Source: Pseudomonas sp. R5-89-07 (GTDB lineage: Bacteria; Pseudomonadota; Gammaproteobacteria; Pseudomonadales; Pseudomonadaceae). From it: a DNA stretch of 64,000 bases. The stretch covers positions 5,084,001 to 5,148,000 of the forward strand of contig NZ_CP027727.1 in NCBI RefSeq assembly GCF_003851685.1, written 5' to 3'. Both the position numbers and the translations under genes were made by a program. The notes under the pieces were generated by a model. That model had not been told where the DNA came from, searched no databases, and saw only the letters and a program-made list of their open reading frames with translations. Positions 11,932 through 27,031 of the stretch are shown here, piece after piece (the stretch's first letter is position 1; each line of letters begins with the position of its first letter).

Positions 11932-11935
<4 letters not shown>
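11453..11935 (-). CDS. greA: Transcription elongation factor GreA
   Basis: GreA stimulates RNA polymerase to cleave backtracked transcripts. The 160-residue product has the N-terminal coiled coil with the acidic tip ([18 protein letters not shown], the D-x-K-E-N-A-E-Y signature, about 42-52) and the C-terminal FKBP-like domain ([18 protein letters not shown]). Its start overlaps the carB stop by four bases (ATGA), so carA-carB-greA form one transcriptional unit. Confidence 0.97.
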
Positions 11936-15153
<3,218 letters not shown>

Positions 15154-15258
15154 GGGTTTGTCACTCAAATCCGCAGGTCAGTCGGCAAGCCGTCTTGAAC
15201 AATCCTTGAAGAGCCTGCGGGGGCCACCGAAGTCAGGGGCCGCCCGCACGCCGCTCAG

Positions 15259-16395
15259 TCAGCGTCGCTTGGCCATCTCATTGATGAAACGGTCGAACAG
15301 CGGCGCTACGTCGTTCGGGCCCGGGCTGGCTTCAGGGTGGCCCTGGAAGCTGAACGCGCTCTTGTCGGTGCGCTCGATACCCTGCAGGGAACCGTCGAAC
15401 AGCGACTTGTGAATGGCGCGCACGTTAGCCGGCAAGGTCGCTTCGTCCACCGCAAAACCGTGGTTCTGGCTGGTGATCATCACAACACCGGTATCCAGAT
15501 CCTGTACGGGATGGTTGGCACCATGATGGCCGTGGCCCATTTTCAGGGTTTTGGCGCCGGAGGCCAGGGCCAGCAACTGGTGGCCCAGGCAGATACCGAA
15601 TACCGGAATCTCGGTTTCCAGCACTTCCTTGATCGCCTGGATGGCGTAGTCGCACGGCTCAGGGTCACCCGGGCCGTTGGACAGGAACACACCGTCCGGT
15701 TGCAGCGCGAGCACTTCGCTGGCCGGGGTCTGTGCAGGCACCACGGTGACGCGGCAGCCACGCTCGACCAGCATGCGCAGGATGTTGTATTTGACGCCGT
15801 AGTCGTAGGCCACTACATGGTAGGGCAGCTCGGCAGCGTCGATGGTCGCGTGACTGTCGGTCTTCAAGTCCCAGACAGTGGAGCGCCACTCGTACTTCTC
15901 TTTGACGCTGACGACTTTCGCCAGGTCCATGCCCTTCAGGCCAGGGAAACCTTGGGCTGCGGCAATCGCCGCCTCTTCGGAAATATTGTCACCGACCATG
16001 ATGCAGCCGTTCTGCGAGCCCTTTTCACGCAGGATGCGCGTGAGGCGACGCGTATCGATACCGGCGATCGCCACAACATTGTTGGCTTTCAGGTAATCGG
16101 ACAGCGACATCGTGTTACGCCAGTTGCTCGCAACCAGAGGCAGGTCGCGAATCACCAGACCGGCCGACCAGACACGATCAGACTCGACGTCTTCCGGCGT
16201 GGTGCCGGTGTTGCCGATGTGCGGATAGGTCAGGGTAACGATCTGTTGGGCGTAGGAAGGATCGGTAAGGATTTCCTGATAGCCGGTCATGGCAGTGTTA
16301 AACACTACCTCTCCAACGGTTTGACCGTCGGCTCCAATGGCTTCGCCGCGAAAAATGCTGCCATCAGCAAGGGCGAGTATGGCTGGCTTAGTCAA
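15259..16395 (-). CDS. carA: Carbamoyl-phosphate synthase small chain (glutaminase)
   Basis: CarA hydrolyses glutamine and channels ammonia to CarB. The 378-residue product has the N-terminal CPSase domain ([15 protein letters not shown]) and a class I glutamine amidotransferase domain. The nucleophile Cys is in [13 protein letters not shown] (about 268) and the His-x-Glu pair in [11 protein letters not shown]. The start is TTG, behind a strong GGGAGG ribosome site; MTKPAILAL is the standard N-terminus. A stable hairpin lies about 45 bases upstream and may control it. Confidence 0.97.
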   Translation of the reverse strand: MTKPAILALADGSIFRGEAIGADGQTVGEVVFNTAMTGYQEILTDPSYAQQIVTLTYPHIGNTGTTPEDVESDRVWSAGLVIRDLPLVASNWRNTMSLSDYLKANNVVAIAGIDTRRLTRILREKGSQNGCIMVGDNISEEAAIAAAQGFPGLKGMDLAKVVSVKEKYEWRSTVWDLKTDSHATIDAAELPYHVVAYDYGVKYNILRMLVERGCRVTVVPAQTPASEVLALQPDGVFLSNGPGDPEPCDYAIQAIKEVLETEIPVFGICLGHQLLALASGAKTLKMGHGHHGANHPVQDLDTGVVMITSQNHGFAVDEATLPANVRAIHKSLFDGSLQGIERTDKSAFSFQGHPEASPGPNDVAPLFDRFINEMAKRR

Positions 16396-16439
16396 GAAGA
16401 CCTCCCGTAAATAAAGCCTGAAAGGGCGATCGCAGGTTG

Positions 16440-16478
16440 TAAAAAAGCGGAGTGACGTATGGACACGTCACCCCGCTT
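16440..16478 (-). promoter_or_regulatory. Terminator-like hairpin in the carA leader, possible attenuator
   Basis: On the minus strand AAGCGG-GTGACGT pairs with ACGTCAC-CCGCTT around a six-base loop, and a run of six T follows directly. It lies 45 bases before the carA start and well past a separate hairpin that already follows dapB. This suggests that it controls readthrough into carA rather than ending dapB. No regulatory data can be read from the sequence. Confidence 0.55.
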
Positions 16479-16607
16479 CTTCACTGAATTATTCTGCGCG
16501 CTTTTAGTGGACACACTAAAGCTGTAGCTTACAGAAAAAGGCTTTTTTGGTCCACCGCTAATGAGCCTTAAAGGCAGGAGAATGCGACAGGGCGTCGCCT
16601 AGCGGGT

Positions 16608-16644
16608 AAAAACGGGGCCTAAGCATAAGCTTGAGGCCCTGTTT
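16608..16644 (-). terminator. Probable dapB terminator
   Basis: Eleven bases past the dapB stop, AAAC-x-GGGCCT arms pair around a 13-base loop with one mismatch and lead into TTT on the minus strand. Confidence 0.55.
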
Positions 16645-16654
16645 AAGCTACTGA

Positions 16655-18596
<1,942 letters not shown>

Positions 18597-18843
18597 AAGT
18601 CTTTGCACTCTTAAGGACGTTCAGCCAGACCCTCCTGAGCCTCGCCAAACTCGTTGAGCCCCTATGCAGGCCCGGACCCAACTCACGTCGATTCAACGAT
18701 CCTGGTCATTACTGCTTTTTAGCCGGTCACCCGTCTAAAAATGCGGTATTTACTGCTCGGAAAGCAGGAGCATTCCCGATCACACCGCCAGCATCCGAAC
18801 GCTGTCGCATACTGTAAAAATTCGCATACCCCAGACACGCCAA

Positions 18844-18863
18844 CGCGGGAGCAAGCTCCCGCG
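18844..18863. repeat. REP-like hairpin in the dnaK-dnaJ gap
   Basis: CGCGGGAG and CTCCCGCG form an eight-base stem around CAAG, a form common in fluorescent pseudomonads, 51 bases after the dnaK stop. The rest of the 318-base gap holds no open frame I believe and no clear promoter. It may carry a dnaJ promoter that I cannot pinpoint. Confidence 0.6.
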
Positions 18864-18914
18864 CGGCGACATCCTACCAGTCACCGCTTGTGAGCGGTCA
18901 ACCGGGCGACCAAG

Positions 18915-20831
<1,917 letters not shown>

Positions 20832-20910
20832 GATTCACTCTCCCGAAACTTGAATTTGGTTGCCGCAGCAGTTGTGGCTAACTGCGGTAGCACTTAAACG
20901 CTTGACTTAT

Positions 20911-20938
20911 AAATGGGGGCCTTGCGGCGGATTTCAAG
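20911..20938 (-). promoter_or_regulatory. Sigma-32 (RpoH) type promoter of dnaK
   Basis: On the minus strand CTTGAA is followed after 14 bases by CCCCATTT, a near-consensus heat-shock promoter. The -35 element overlaps the grpE stop codon. It would allow dnaK transcription independent of grpE. Confidence 0.8.
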
Positions 20939-21494
20939 CCTGCTCATCAATAGAAGGCGAAACGGGTGCAGGAGCCTTGCTCACCACCACCATCGCCGGG
21001 CGCAACAGGCGGCCGTTAAGCAGATAGCCCTTTTGGAACACCTTCAATACGCTGTTAGGCTCAAGGTCGTGGCTTTCCTGCATCGCCATGGCCTGATGGT
21101 GCTCGGCGTTGAACGGCTCACCGCCTTGCGGATCGATAGCTTCCAGCTGATAGCGCTTCAGGGTGTCCTGGAACATTTTCAGGGTCAGCTCGATCCCCTC
21201 GCGCATTGGGCGGATGTTTTCGTCATCCGGATTGGACAACTCAAGGCCACGCTCCAGGCTGTCGACAATCGGCAGCAGGTCATTGGCGAATTTTTCCAAC
21301 GCGAATTTGTGAGCCTTTTCTACGTCCTGCTCGGCACGGCGGCGGACGTTCTGCAGATCAGCGGCAACACGCAACGACTGATCCTGCGCTGCGGCCAGTT
21401 GCTCTTCGAGCACTTGCACACGAGTCCCCAGTTCATCGCCGGCAGCCGAATTGGCGTCTGGCGTTTGCGTATCCTGCGTCTGTTCGTCAGCCAT
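20934..21494 (-). CDS. grpE: Nucleotide exchange factor GrpE
   Basis: GrpE releases ADP from DnaK. The 186-residue product has a long N-terminal helix ([18 protein letters not shown] and on, about 20-80) and the family signature near the C-terminus ([25 protein letters not shown]). It ends with a short acidic tail. It is the first gene of the grpE-dnaK-dnaJ set. Confidence 0.97.
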   Translation of the reverse strand: MADEQTQDTQTPDANSAAGDELGTRVQVLEEQLAAAQDQSLRVAADLQNVRRRAEQDVEKAHKFALEKFANDLLPIVDSLERGLELSNPDDENIRPMREGIELTLKMFQDTLKRYQLEAIDPQGGEPFNAEHHQAMAMQESHDLEPNSVLKVFQKGYLLNGRLLRPAMVVVSKAPAPVSPSIDEQA

Positions 21495-21547
21495 AGATTT
21501 CTCCTTTCAAAATCATGCGCGAACTCAACTCGCGCTTCTGTTCCGGT

Positions 21548-21575
21548 ATATGGGGCCACAATTTTCAGGTTCAAG
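21548..21575 (-). promoter_or_regulatory. Sigma-32 (RpoH) type promoter of grpE
   Basis: On the minus strand CTTGAA, a 14-base spacer and CCCCATAT match the heat-shock consensus almost exactly. It lies about 55 bases upstream of the grpE ATG. Confidence 0.85.
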
Positions 21576-21687
21576 GGCGCAGGCGTTACCAAAAGTCTTT
21601 CGTGCACCGCGGAGCATTTCCCGCGCCGTCATTGCGCATTGCGCTAAAAAAAACCTAAAACCAAGCAAATCGAGCTAAGCGACAGGA

Positions 21688-21724
21688 TTGTCAGCCCAGA
21701 ACAAAACACTGTATAAATAACCAG
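21688..21724 (+). promoter_or_regulatory. recN promoter with LexA (SOS) box
   Basis: TTGTCA and TATAAA are separated by 18 bases. CTG-N10-CAG with an AT-rich core (CTGTATAAATAACCAG) covers the -10 element, which fits LexA repression. The box ends 24 bases before the recN ATG. Confidence 0.85.
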
Positions 21725-21748
21725 ACCTAAAGCCTGGGAGCGACCTTC

Positions 21749-23422
21749 ATGCTCGTGCACCTGTCCGTACACAACTACGCCATCGTTGAACACCTGGATC
21801 TCGAACTGGATCGCGGCATGAGCGTAATCACAGGTGAGACCGGCGCCGGCAAGTCAATCATGCTCGACGCCCTCGGCCTTACCCTCGGAGACCGCGCCGA
21901 CAGCGGCGTGGTGCGCCCGGGCGCCGACAAGGCCGATATCCTGGCCACCTTCGATCTGGCGGACATTCCCGAAGCCGAAACCTGGCTCGCCGAGCGCGAC
22001 CTCAACAATGAGGGGCCGTGCATTCTGCGCCGGGTGATCACCGCCGAAGGACGCTCACGTGGCTATATCAACGGCACGCCCTGTCCCCTCGGCGACCTGA
22101 AAGCCCTGGGCGAATTGCTGATCGATATCCACAGCCAGCATGAACACCAATCCCTGCTTAAAACCGACACTCATCGCCGCTTGCTCGACGAGTACGCCGG
22201 CGCCACCGACCTTGCACGCCAGGTTCAACTGGCTGCCCAGCGCTGGCGCCAGACCCGCCAGGAACTGGAGCGCCTTTCCAACTCCGGCGACGAGCAACGC
22301 GCTCGCCATCAATTGCTCAGCTATCAACTCGAAGAGCTTGAAAGCCTGGGCCTGGGCGAGAACGAACTGGAGCAGCTTGAGCAGGAACACAAGAACCTGA
22401 CCAACGCCGAGACGCTGCTGGGTATCTGTCGCCAGGTGGTCGAGCAATGCAGCGAAAGTGATTCGGGCAATGTGCTTAACGCACTGACGGCGAGCCTCAA
22501 TCGCCTGTCCAGCGTGAATAACGCATCCGGCTCGCTGACTGAAGCCACTACTTTGTTGACCAGCGCGCAGATCCAGGTAGAGGAAGCGGTCGGTGAGCTG
22601 AACCGCTTTCTCGATCATTTCGATGCCGACCCGGCACGCCTGCAGGAAATAGAAGAGCGCCTGGACACCATCTACACCCTGGCGCGCAAGCATCGGATCC
22701 AGCCCACTGAAGTGGCGGCGATGCAGCAAAAATTGCTGGACGAAATCGAGACACTGAACGCGAACGACGAGTCCATTGAACGCCTCGGCGAAGAACTCGC
22801 CTCCTTCGCGCGCCATTACCAGGAAAAGGCACGCGAGCTGAGCGACCTCCGCCAGCAGGCCGCTACCCGCCTGGCCGGCGCGGTGGAGCAGGAAATCCAG
22901 CGCCTGGGCATGCCCGGTGGCCGCTTCACCATCCAGTTAAACGCCAACACCAGCAATGAGCTGCAACCCCATGGACTGGAACAGGTGGAGCTCCTGGTCA
23001 GTGCCAACCCGGGGCAGCCGCTCAAAGCCCTGGCAAAAGTCGCTTCCGGCGGCGAGCTTTCACGGATCAGCCTGGCAATCCAGGTCATCACCGCGCAAAC
23101 CTCGCGCGTACCGACGCTGGTGTTCGATGAAGTGGACGTTGGCATTGGCGGGCCGACAGCGGAGATTGTTGGCCAATTGTTGCGACGCCTGGGGGATCGT
23201 GGCCAGGTGCTTACGGTGACCCACCTACCGCAAGTGGCAGCCCAGGGGCATCAGCATTTGTTCGTGCACAAGGTGCGAGGCAGCGACGCGACGCGCACGG
23301 CGGTTTCCAAGCTGAACAAGTCCGAGCGCGTGGAAGAAGTGGCGCGAATGCTCGGCGGTATTGATTTGACCAAGGAATCTCTGGCTCACGCGAAGAAAAT
23401 GGTCGTCGCCGCGAAGGCTTGA
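21749..23422 (+). CDS. recN: DNA repair protein RecN
   Basis: RecN is an SMC-like ATPase acting at double-strand breaks. The 557-residue product starts MLVHLSVHNYAIVEHL and has Walker A GETGAGKS (about 29-36). Long coiled-coil arms with a short central globular region follow (about 150-380), then the ABC signature ASGGELSR (about 432) and Walker B LVFDEVDVGIGG. The LexA box in its promoter fits its role as an SOS gene. It is transcribed alone, divergent from grpE and convergent with fur. Confidence 0.97.
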   Translation: MLVHLSVHNYAIVEHLDLELDRGMSVITGETGAGKSIMLDALGLTLGDRADSGVVRPGADKADILATFDLADIPEAETWLAERDLNNEGPCILRRVITAEGRSRGYINGTPCPLGDLKALGELLIDIHSQHEHQSLLKTDTHRRLLDEYAGATDLARQVQLAAQRWRQTRQELERLSNSGDEQRARHQLLSYQLEELESLGLGENELEQLEQEHKNLTNAETLLGICRQVVEQCSESDSGNVLNALTASLNRLSSVNNASGSLTEATTLLTSAQIQVEEAVGELNRFLDHFDADPARLQEIEERLDTIYTLARKHRIQPTEVAAMQQKLLDEIETLNANDESIERLGEELASFARHYQEKARELSDLRQQAATRLAGAVEQEIQRLGMPGGRFTIQLNANTSNELQPHGLEQVELLVSANPGQPLKALAKVASGGELSRISLAIQVITAQTSRVPTLVFDEVDVGIGGPTAEIVGQLLRRLGDRGQVLTVTHLPQVAAQGHQHLFVHKVRGSDATRTAVSKLNKSERVEEVARMLGGIDLTKESLAHAKKMVVAAKA

Positions 23423-23452
23423 GGCGAGCATTTTGCTTCTTATATAAAGCAC

Positions 23453-23476
23453 GAAGGCGACCCTAGGGTCGCCTTC
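23453..23476. terminator. Bidirectional terminator between recN and fur
   Basis: A perfect 24-base palindrome (GAAGGCGACCCT and its complement) lies between two convergent genes, 30 bases from each stop. Confidence 0.7.
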
Positions 23477-23508
23477 AATCGTTTCACAGAGCGAATCTGC
23501 GTCGATTT

Positions 23509-23913
23509 TTACTTTTTCTTACGGATGTACAGCACCAGATTATGGTCGACCAAATCGAAGCCATGCTCCTCAGCGATCTTATGCTGCAGCGCTTCGATCT
23601 CAGGGCTGGTGAACTCAATAACCTCATTGGTATCCAGATCAACCATATGGTCGTGGTGCCCGCCATCGGCCAATTCAAACACTGCATGACCGCCGTCGAA
23701 ATTATGACGAACCACCAGTCCTGCGGCTTCAAACTGGGTCAGGACACGGTAAACCGTGGCCAGGCCAACGTCTTCATTAGACTCCATCAGCGCCTTGTAA
23801 ACATCCTCGGCACTCATGTGGCGCTGCTCGGCAGAATCGAGCATTTGTAGAATCTTGACTCGGGGCAGAGTCACTTTGAGACCGGCTTTGCGTAGTTCGC
23901 TATTTTCAACCAT
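23509..23913 (-). CDS. fur: Ferric uptake regulator Fur
   Basis: Fur is the Fe(II)-dependent repressor of iron-uptake genes. The 134-residue product starts MVENSELRKAGLKVTLPR and is nearly the same as P. aeruginosa Fur as I know it. It has a winged-helix DNA-binding half with GLATVYRVLTQFEAAG (about 50-65) and the metal-site region HDHMVDLDTNEVIEF (about 86-100). It lacks the CxxC pairs, as pseudomonad Fur does. A longer in-frame extension upstream runs into the bamE start and is rejected. It is divergent from bamE. Confidence 0.97.
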   Translation of the reverse strand: MVENSELRKAGLKVTLPRVKILQMLDSAEQRHMSAEDVYKALMESNEDVGLATVYRVLTQFEAAGLVVRHNFDGGHAVFELADGGHHDHMVDLDTNEVIEFTSPEIEALQHKIAEEHGFDLVDHNLVLYIRKKK

Positions 23914-24011
23914 GGTTAGCTTTCTCGCGGATGCTGCTTCGCAGCTTCTCTTAATACGGGTATGATCGGCGTTTACGTTGTCCCAGCCAAGATAGTGGAA
24001 GTCGCCCACCG

Positions 24012-24539
24012 ATGCAAAACACCAAGCTCTTGCTAACCAGTTTCACCTTTGTGGGACTGCTCGCACTCGCCGGTTGTTCATTCCCCGGGGTTTACAAAAT
24101 CGACATCCAGCAGGGCAATGTCGTCACGCAGGATATGATAGACCAGTTACGCCCGGGAATGACCCGACGGCAAGTACGGTTTATCATGGGCAATCCCCTG
24201 CTGACCGACACTTTCCATGCCGATCGCTGGGATTATCTCTACAGCATCCAGCCTGGCGGCGGTGAGCGCCAGCAGGAGCGCGTCAGTGTCATCTTCAATG
24301 GCAATGACCAGCTTGTCAGCCTGTCCGGCGACTTCATGCCTGGCGTAAGCCGCGATGAAGCCCTGTTGGGCAAGGACAGCGGCACCAGCGTGACCGCCCC
24401 TGCACAGCAAGCCGAGAAGCCGAAATCCGAGGTGCCGGCCAAGCCAGGCTCCTTGCTGGACCAGATCCAGAAAGACGTCGATGGCGTGGAAACCGTGCCA
24501 GTCCCGACGCCACAGCCTCTGGACACCAGCCCGCAGTAA
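24012..24539 (+). CDS. bamE: Outer membrane assembly lipoprotein BamE (OmlA)
   Basis: BamE is the small lipoprotein of the BAM complex that inserts outer membrane proteins. The 175-residue precursor has a signal peptide ending in the lipobox LLALAGC (Cys about 22). The SmpA/OmlA domain follows ([24 protein letters not shown], then [13 protein letters not shown]). The C-terminal tail of about 60 residues is Pro/Glu/Lys-rich and low in complexity. The divergent fur-omlA arrangement is standard in Pseudomonas. Confidence 0.96.
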   Translation: MQNTKLLLTSFTFVGLLALAGCSFPGVYKIDIQQGNVVTQDMIDQLRPGMTRRQVRFIMGNPLLTDTFHADRWDYLYSIQPGGGERQQERVSVIFNGNDQLVSLSGDFMPGVSRDEALLGKDSGTSVTAPAQQAEKPKSEVPAKPGSLLDQIQKDVDGVETVPVPTPQPLDTSPQ

Positions 24540-24555
24540 CAAGGCTACACCCAAC

Positions 24556-24581
24556 AAAAAGCCCGGCATGCCGGGCTTTTT
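24556..24581. terminator. Terminator between bamE and rnfH
   Basis: GCCCGGCATGCCGGGC is a perfect 16-base palindrome flanked by AAAAA on the left and TTTTT on the right. It can act for both convergent genes. Confidence 0.9.
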
Positions 24582-24594
24582 GCTGTCTGGTGGT

Positions 24595-24897
24595 TTAGGA
24601 GTTTTGCTGCCGGGCCTTCGCCGCTTTGGCCGCACGCTGCCTGCGCACTTCCTTGGGGTCTGCCAGCAACGGCCGGTAGATTTCGATTCGGTCACCCGGC
24701 TGCACAACACGCACATGGGCGTTCGCAACGACTTTACCGAAGATCCCCAATGGGCATTCAGCCAGCACCAACTGGGGAAATTGCTCAGCGATCCCCGACA
24801 TTCGCACCGCCGCCATCAGGCTCGTGCCCACCGGAACCGCCACCCCTAGCAAAACCTGGCGATCAACGGCGGCATGCACCACCTCAATCTCAACCAT
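24595..24897 (-). CDS. rnfH: RnfH family ubiquitin-like protein (UPF0125)
   Basis: A 100-residue beta-grasp protein starting MVEIEVVHAAVDRQ. It has the family core SGIAEQFPQL, GIFGKVVANAHVRVVQPGDRIEIYRPLLADPKEVRRQRA. The C-terminal DPKExRRxRA is diagnostic. Its biochemical role is not established. It overlaps the end of ratA by eight bases, the pairing found across gammaproteobacteria. A longer in-frame start would lie inside ratA and is unlikely. Confidence 0.94.
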   Translation of the reverse strand: MVEIEVVHAAVDRQVLLGVAVPVGTSLMAAVRMSGIAEQFPQLVLAECPLGIFGKVVANAHVRVVQPGDRIEIYRPLLADPKEVRRQRAAKAAKARQQNS

Positions 24898-25324
24898 GCA
24901 GCTGCTTGGCTCGCTCACAGAACGCATCCACCAGCGTATTCGCCGCCTGATTGAACAAAGGTCCCAACGTCGCCCGTATAATAGGGCCCGCATAATCGAA
25001 AGACAGATCCAGGCTGATCTTGCAGGCCTTGTCCGTCAGCGCCTTGAATACCCATACGCCATGCAACTGGGTAAACGGCCCTTCCTGCAGATTCATCTCG
25101 ATGGATTTCCCAGGTACCAGCACATTTCGCGTAACAAAGTGCTGGCTAAGCCCACCCTTGGCTACGCCGACACTGGCGACCATGTGCTCGTCACCGCTCT
25201 CCAAAACCTCGGCAGTGGAGCACCACGGCAGGAATTCCGGGTAACGCGCCACGTCGTTGACCAGGTCATAGAGCGCCTGCGCGGGATAGGGCAGCAGGGC
25301 CGAACGTTGAATATGCGTCGTCAT
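24890..25324 (-). CDS. ratA: RatA/Coq10 family START-domain protein
   Basis: A 144-residue SRPBCC (START-like) protein with the family opening IQRSALLPYPAQALYDLVNDVARYPEFLPWC. The end reads IRATLGPLFNQAANTLVDAFCERAKQLHG. E. coli RatA has been described as blocking 70S subunit association. The family also resembles mitochondrial Coq10, which binds ubiquinone, so toxin annotation should be taken with caution. It is divergent from smpB and followed by rnfH, as usual. Confidence 0.92.
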   Translation of the reverse strand: MTTHIQRSALLPYPAQALYDLVNDVARYPEFLPWCSTAEVLESGDEHMVASVGVAKGGLSQHFVTRNVLVPGKSIEMNLQEGPFTQLHGVWVFKALTDKACKISLDLSFDYAGPIIRATLGPLFNQAANTLVDAFCERAKQLHG

Positions 25325-25478
25325 GTGAGCGTTATTTCCACAGCTGAGCGGGCAAACATCGCGAAAGAACAGCCAGATCCGCGAGAGAAAAAAACCAAAG
25401 AACTGCCCGTATTGTCCGGGATTCGTCCAACACGCTCAAGCACGCAGGTTGACCGTAGCCGACACGCTCGCAACTCCC

Positions 25479-25484
25479 TATAAT
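25479..25484 (+). promoter_or_regulatory. Probable -10 element of smpB, very close to the start codon
   Basis: A consensus TATAAT ends ten bases before the smpB ATG. There is no ribosome-binding sequence between them. If it is the real -10, transcription would start about three bases before the ATG. Confidence 0.45.
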
Positions 25485-25493
25485 GCCGCCCCT

Positions 25494-25976
25494 ATGGCTA
25501 AACAAAAGAAACACCCCACAGGGACCATCGCGCAAAATAAAAAAGCGCGACACGATTACTTCATCGAACATCGGTTCGAGGCTGGTCTGGTCCTGGCCGG
25601 CTGGGAAGTAAAGAGTCTGCGTGCCAGCAAGCTGCAGCTGGTCGACAGCTATGTGCTGCTCAAGGATGGCGAGGCTTGGCTGCTTGGCAGTCATATCACC
25701 CCGCTGACCACCGCGAGCACTCATGTAATTGCCGACCCGGTGCGCACGCGCAAGCTGTTGCTCAATGCCCGCGAGCTGGAAAAACTCGCTGCGGCAGTGC
25801 AACAGAAAGGCTACGCCTGCATCTGCTTGTCCTGGTACTGGAGCAAGCACCTGGTCAAGTGCGAAATCGCACTGGGCAAGGGCAAGAAGGAATACGACAA
25901 ACGCGATACCGAACGCGAGCGCGACTCCAATCGCGAATTGCATCGCGCGGTGCGCAACAAGGGCAAGGAAGAATAA
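25494..25976 (+). CDS. smpB: SsrA-binding protein SmpB
   Basis: SmpB binds tmRNA and brings it to stalled ribosomes. The 160-residue product starts [21 protein letters not shown]. It has the OB-fold core ([22 protein letters not shown]) and a basic C-terminal tail ([29 protein letters not shown]) that enters the mRNA channel. No Shine-Dalgarno is visible before the ATG. The tmRNA gene itself is 6.1 kb downstream on the same strand. Confidence 0.97.
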   Translation: MAKQKKHPTGTIAQNKKARHDYFIEHRFEAGLVLAGWEVKSLRASKLQLVDSYVLLKDGEAWLLGSHITPLTTASTHVIADPVRTRKLLLNARELEKLAAAVQQKGYACICLSWYWSKHLVKCEIALGKGKKEYDKRDTERERDSNRELHRAVRNKGKEE

Positions 25977-26013
25977 CCTTGTGACAATGTAGCTTCGGGC
26001 AACTCGCCCGAGG

Positions 26014-26781
26014 CTACAGGCCCTTGCGTCGCTCCGCCCGGGCTACGCGCTGAACCTCCTGACGAACCTCCTCCAGCACTTCCTGCACATACAGCAGGTG
26101 ACGTGTTGAAATCTCCCGCGCCTGCTCGGCCCGCCCTTCAATAATTGCCAGGTACAGATCTCGATGCTGACTGATCAGCATGTCGCGGGTCTCGGTGCGC
26201 TGCTGATACATGCCGCCAATGTTGGTCACCACGTTACGCTTGAGCAGATCAAACAGCCCGCGAATAGTATGCAGCAACACGGCGTTATGACTGGCCTCAG
26301 CAATGGCCAGGTGAAACCTCGCATCGGCGGCGCCCTCCTCCACTCGACTCACCTCATCGACCCGCGCGTAACAATCCTGCAGCGCCTCGAAAGCTGCCGT
26401 CAGCCGCTCGCGGTCAACTTCCGTTGCGCGTAACGCCGCGTAATAAGCACAGGACGCTTCAAGCGTCTGGCGAAACTCCAGCAGGTCCCGCTGCGCTTCA
26501 GGATTGTTTTCCAGCAAATGCAGCAGAGGGTCGCTAAAGGTCGACCCGAGCGATTCCACGACATAATTGCCGCCGCCCTGCCGACTGACCAACAACCCCT
26601 TGGCCGCAAGCTTCTGGATCGCTTCGCGCAACGAAGGACGCGACACGCCAAATTGTTCAGCCAAAGCGCGCTCGGCCGGCAAACGCTCGCCCGACTTCAA
26701 CGTGCCCTCAAGGATCATGCCCTCAAGCTGCTCGACAATATCGTCAGACAAACGGCGCTGACGCACCTGATCAAACCCCAT
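26014..26781 (-). CDS. lldR: GntR/FadR-family lactate regulator LldR
   Basis: A 255-residue transcription factor with an N-terminal winged helix (IVEQLEGMILEGTLKSGERLPAERALAEQFGVSRPSLREAIQKL, about 15-60) and a C-terminal FCD all-alpha ligand domain with metal-type His (about 155-230). It is divergent from lldP, and a 17-base palindrome lies in the shared control region. In Pseudomonas LldR represses the lactate operon until lactate is present. PdhR is the nearest alternative, but the neighbours favour LldR. Confidence 0.92.
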   Translation of the reverse strand: MGFDQVRQRRLSDDIVEQLEGMILEGTLKSGERLPAERALAEQFGVSRPSLREAIQKLAAKGLLVSRQGGGNYVVESLGSTFSDPLLHLLENNPEAQRDLLEFRQTLEASCAYYAALRATEVDRERLTAAFEALQDCYARVDEVSRVEEGAADARFHLAIAEASHNAVLLHTIRGLFDLLKRNVVTNIGGMYQQRTETRDMLISQHRDLYLAIIEGRAEQAREISTRHLLYVQEVLEEVRQEVQRVARAERRKGL

Positions 26782-26973
26782 AACCCACTCTCCGCCATCC
26801 CGACCACTCGCCGGGGCCTCTATTCTGGCCTATCGCCGCGCTCGCGGCACCTATCAGAACGCCCTCGATTCAGCCGATCAGAGCAATCAACGCCCTGGGT
26901 ACGACCAAAGTTTTGCGGGCGGCAAATTGACACACCCCCACCAAGCCTCTTAACCTAGCCCACAGCGACTGTA

Positions 26974-26990
26974 AATTGGTATTACCAATT
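26974..26990. promoter_or_regulatory. LldR operator palindrome
   Basis: AATTGGTATTACCAATT is a perfect 17-base palindrome around a central T, of the TGGT-N3-ACCA class bound by FadR-type GntR proteins. It lies 42 bases before the lldP start and between the two divergent genes. Confidence 0.85.
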
Positions 26991-27031
26991 AACCAAGCCA
27001 TACAAACAACAACAATCAGGGGCCACCCCAT

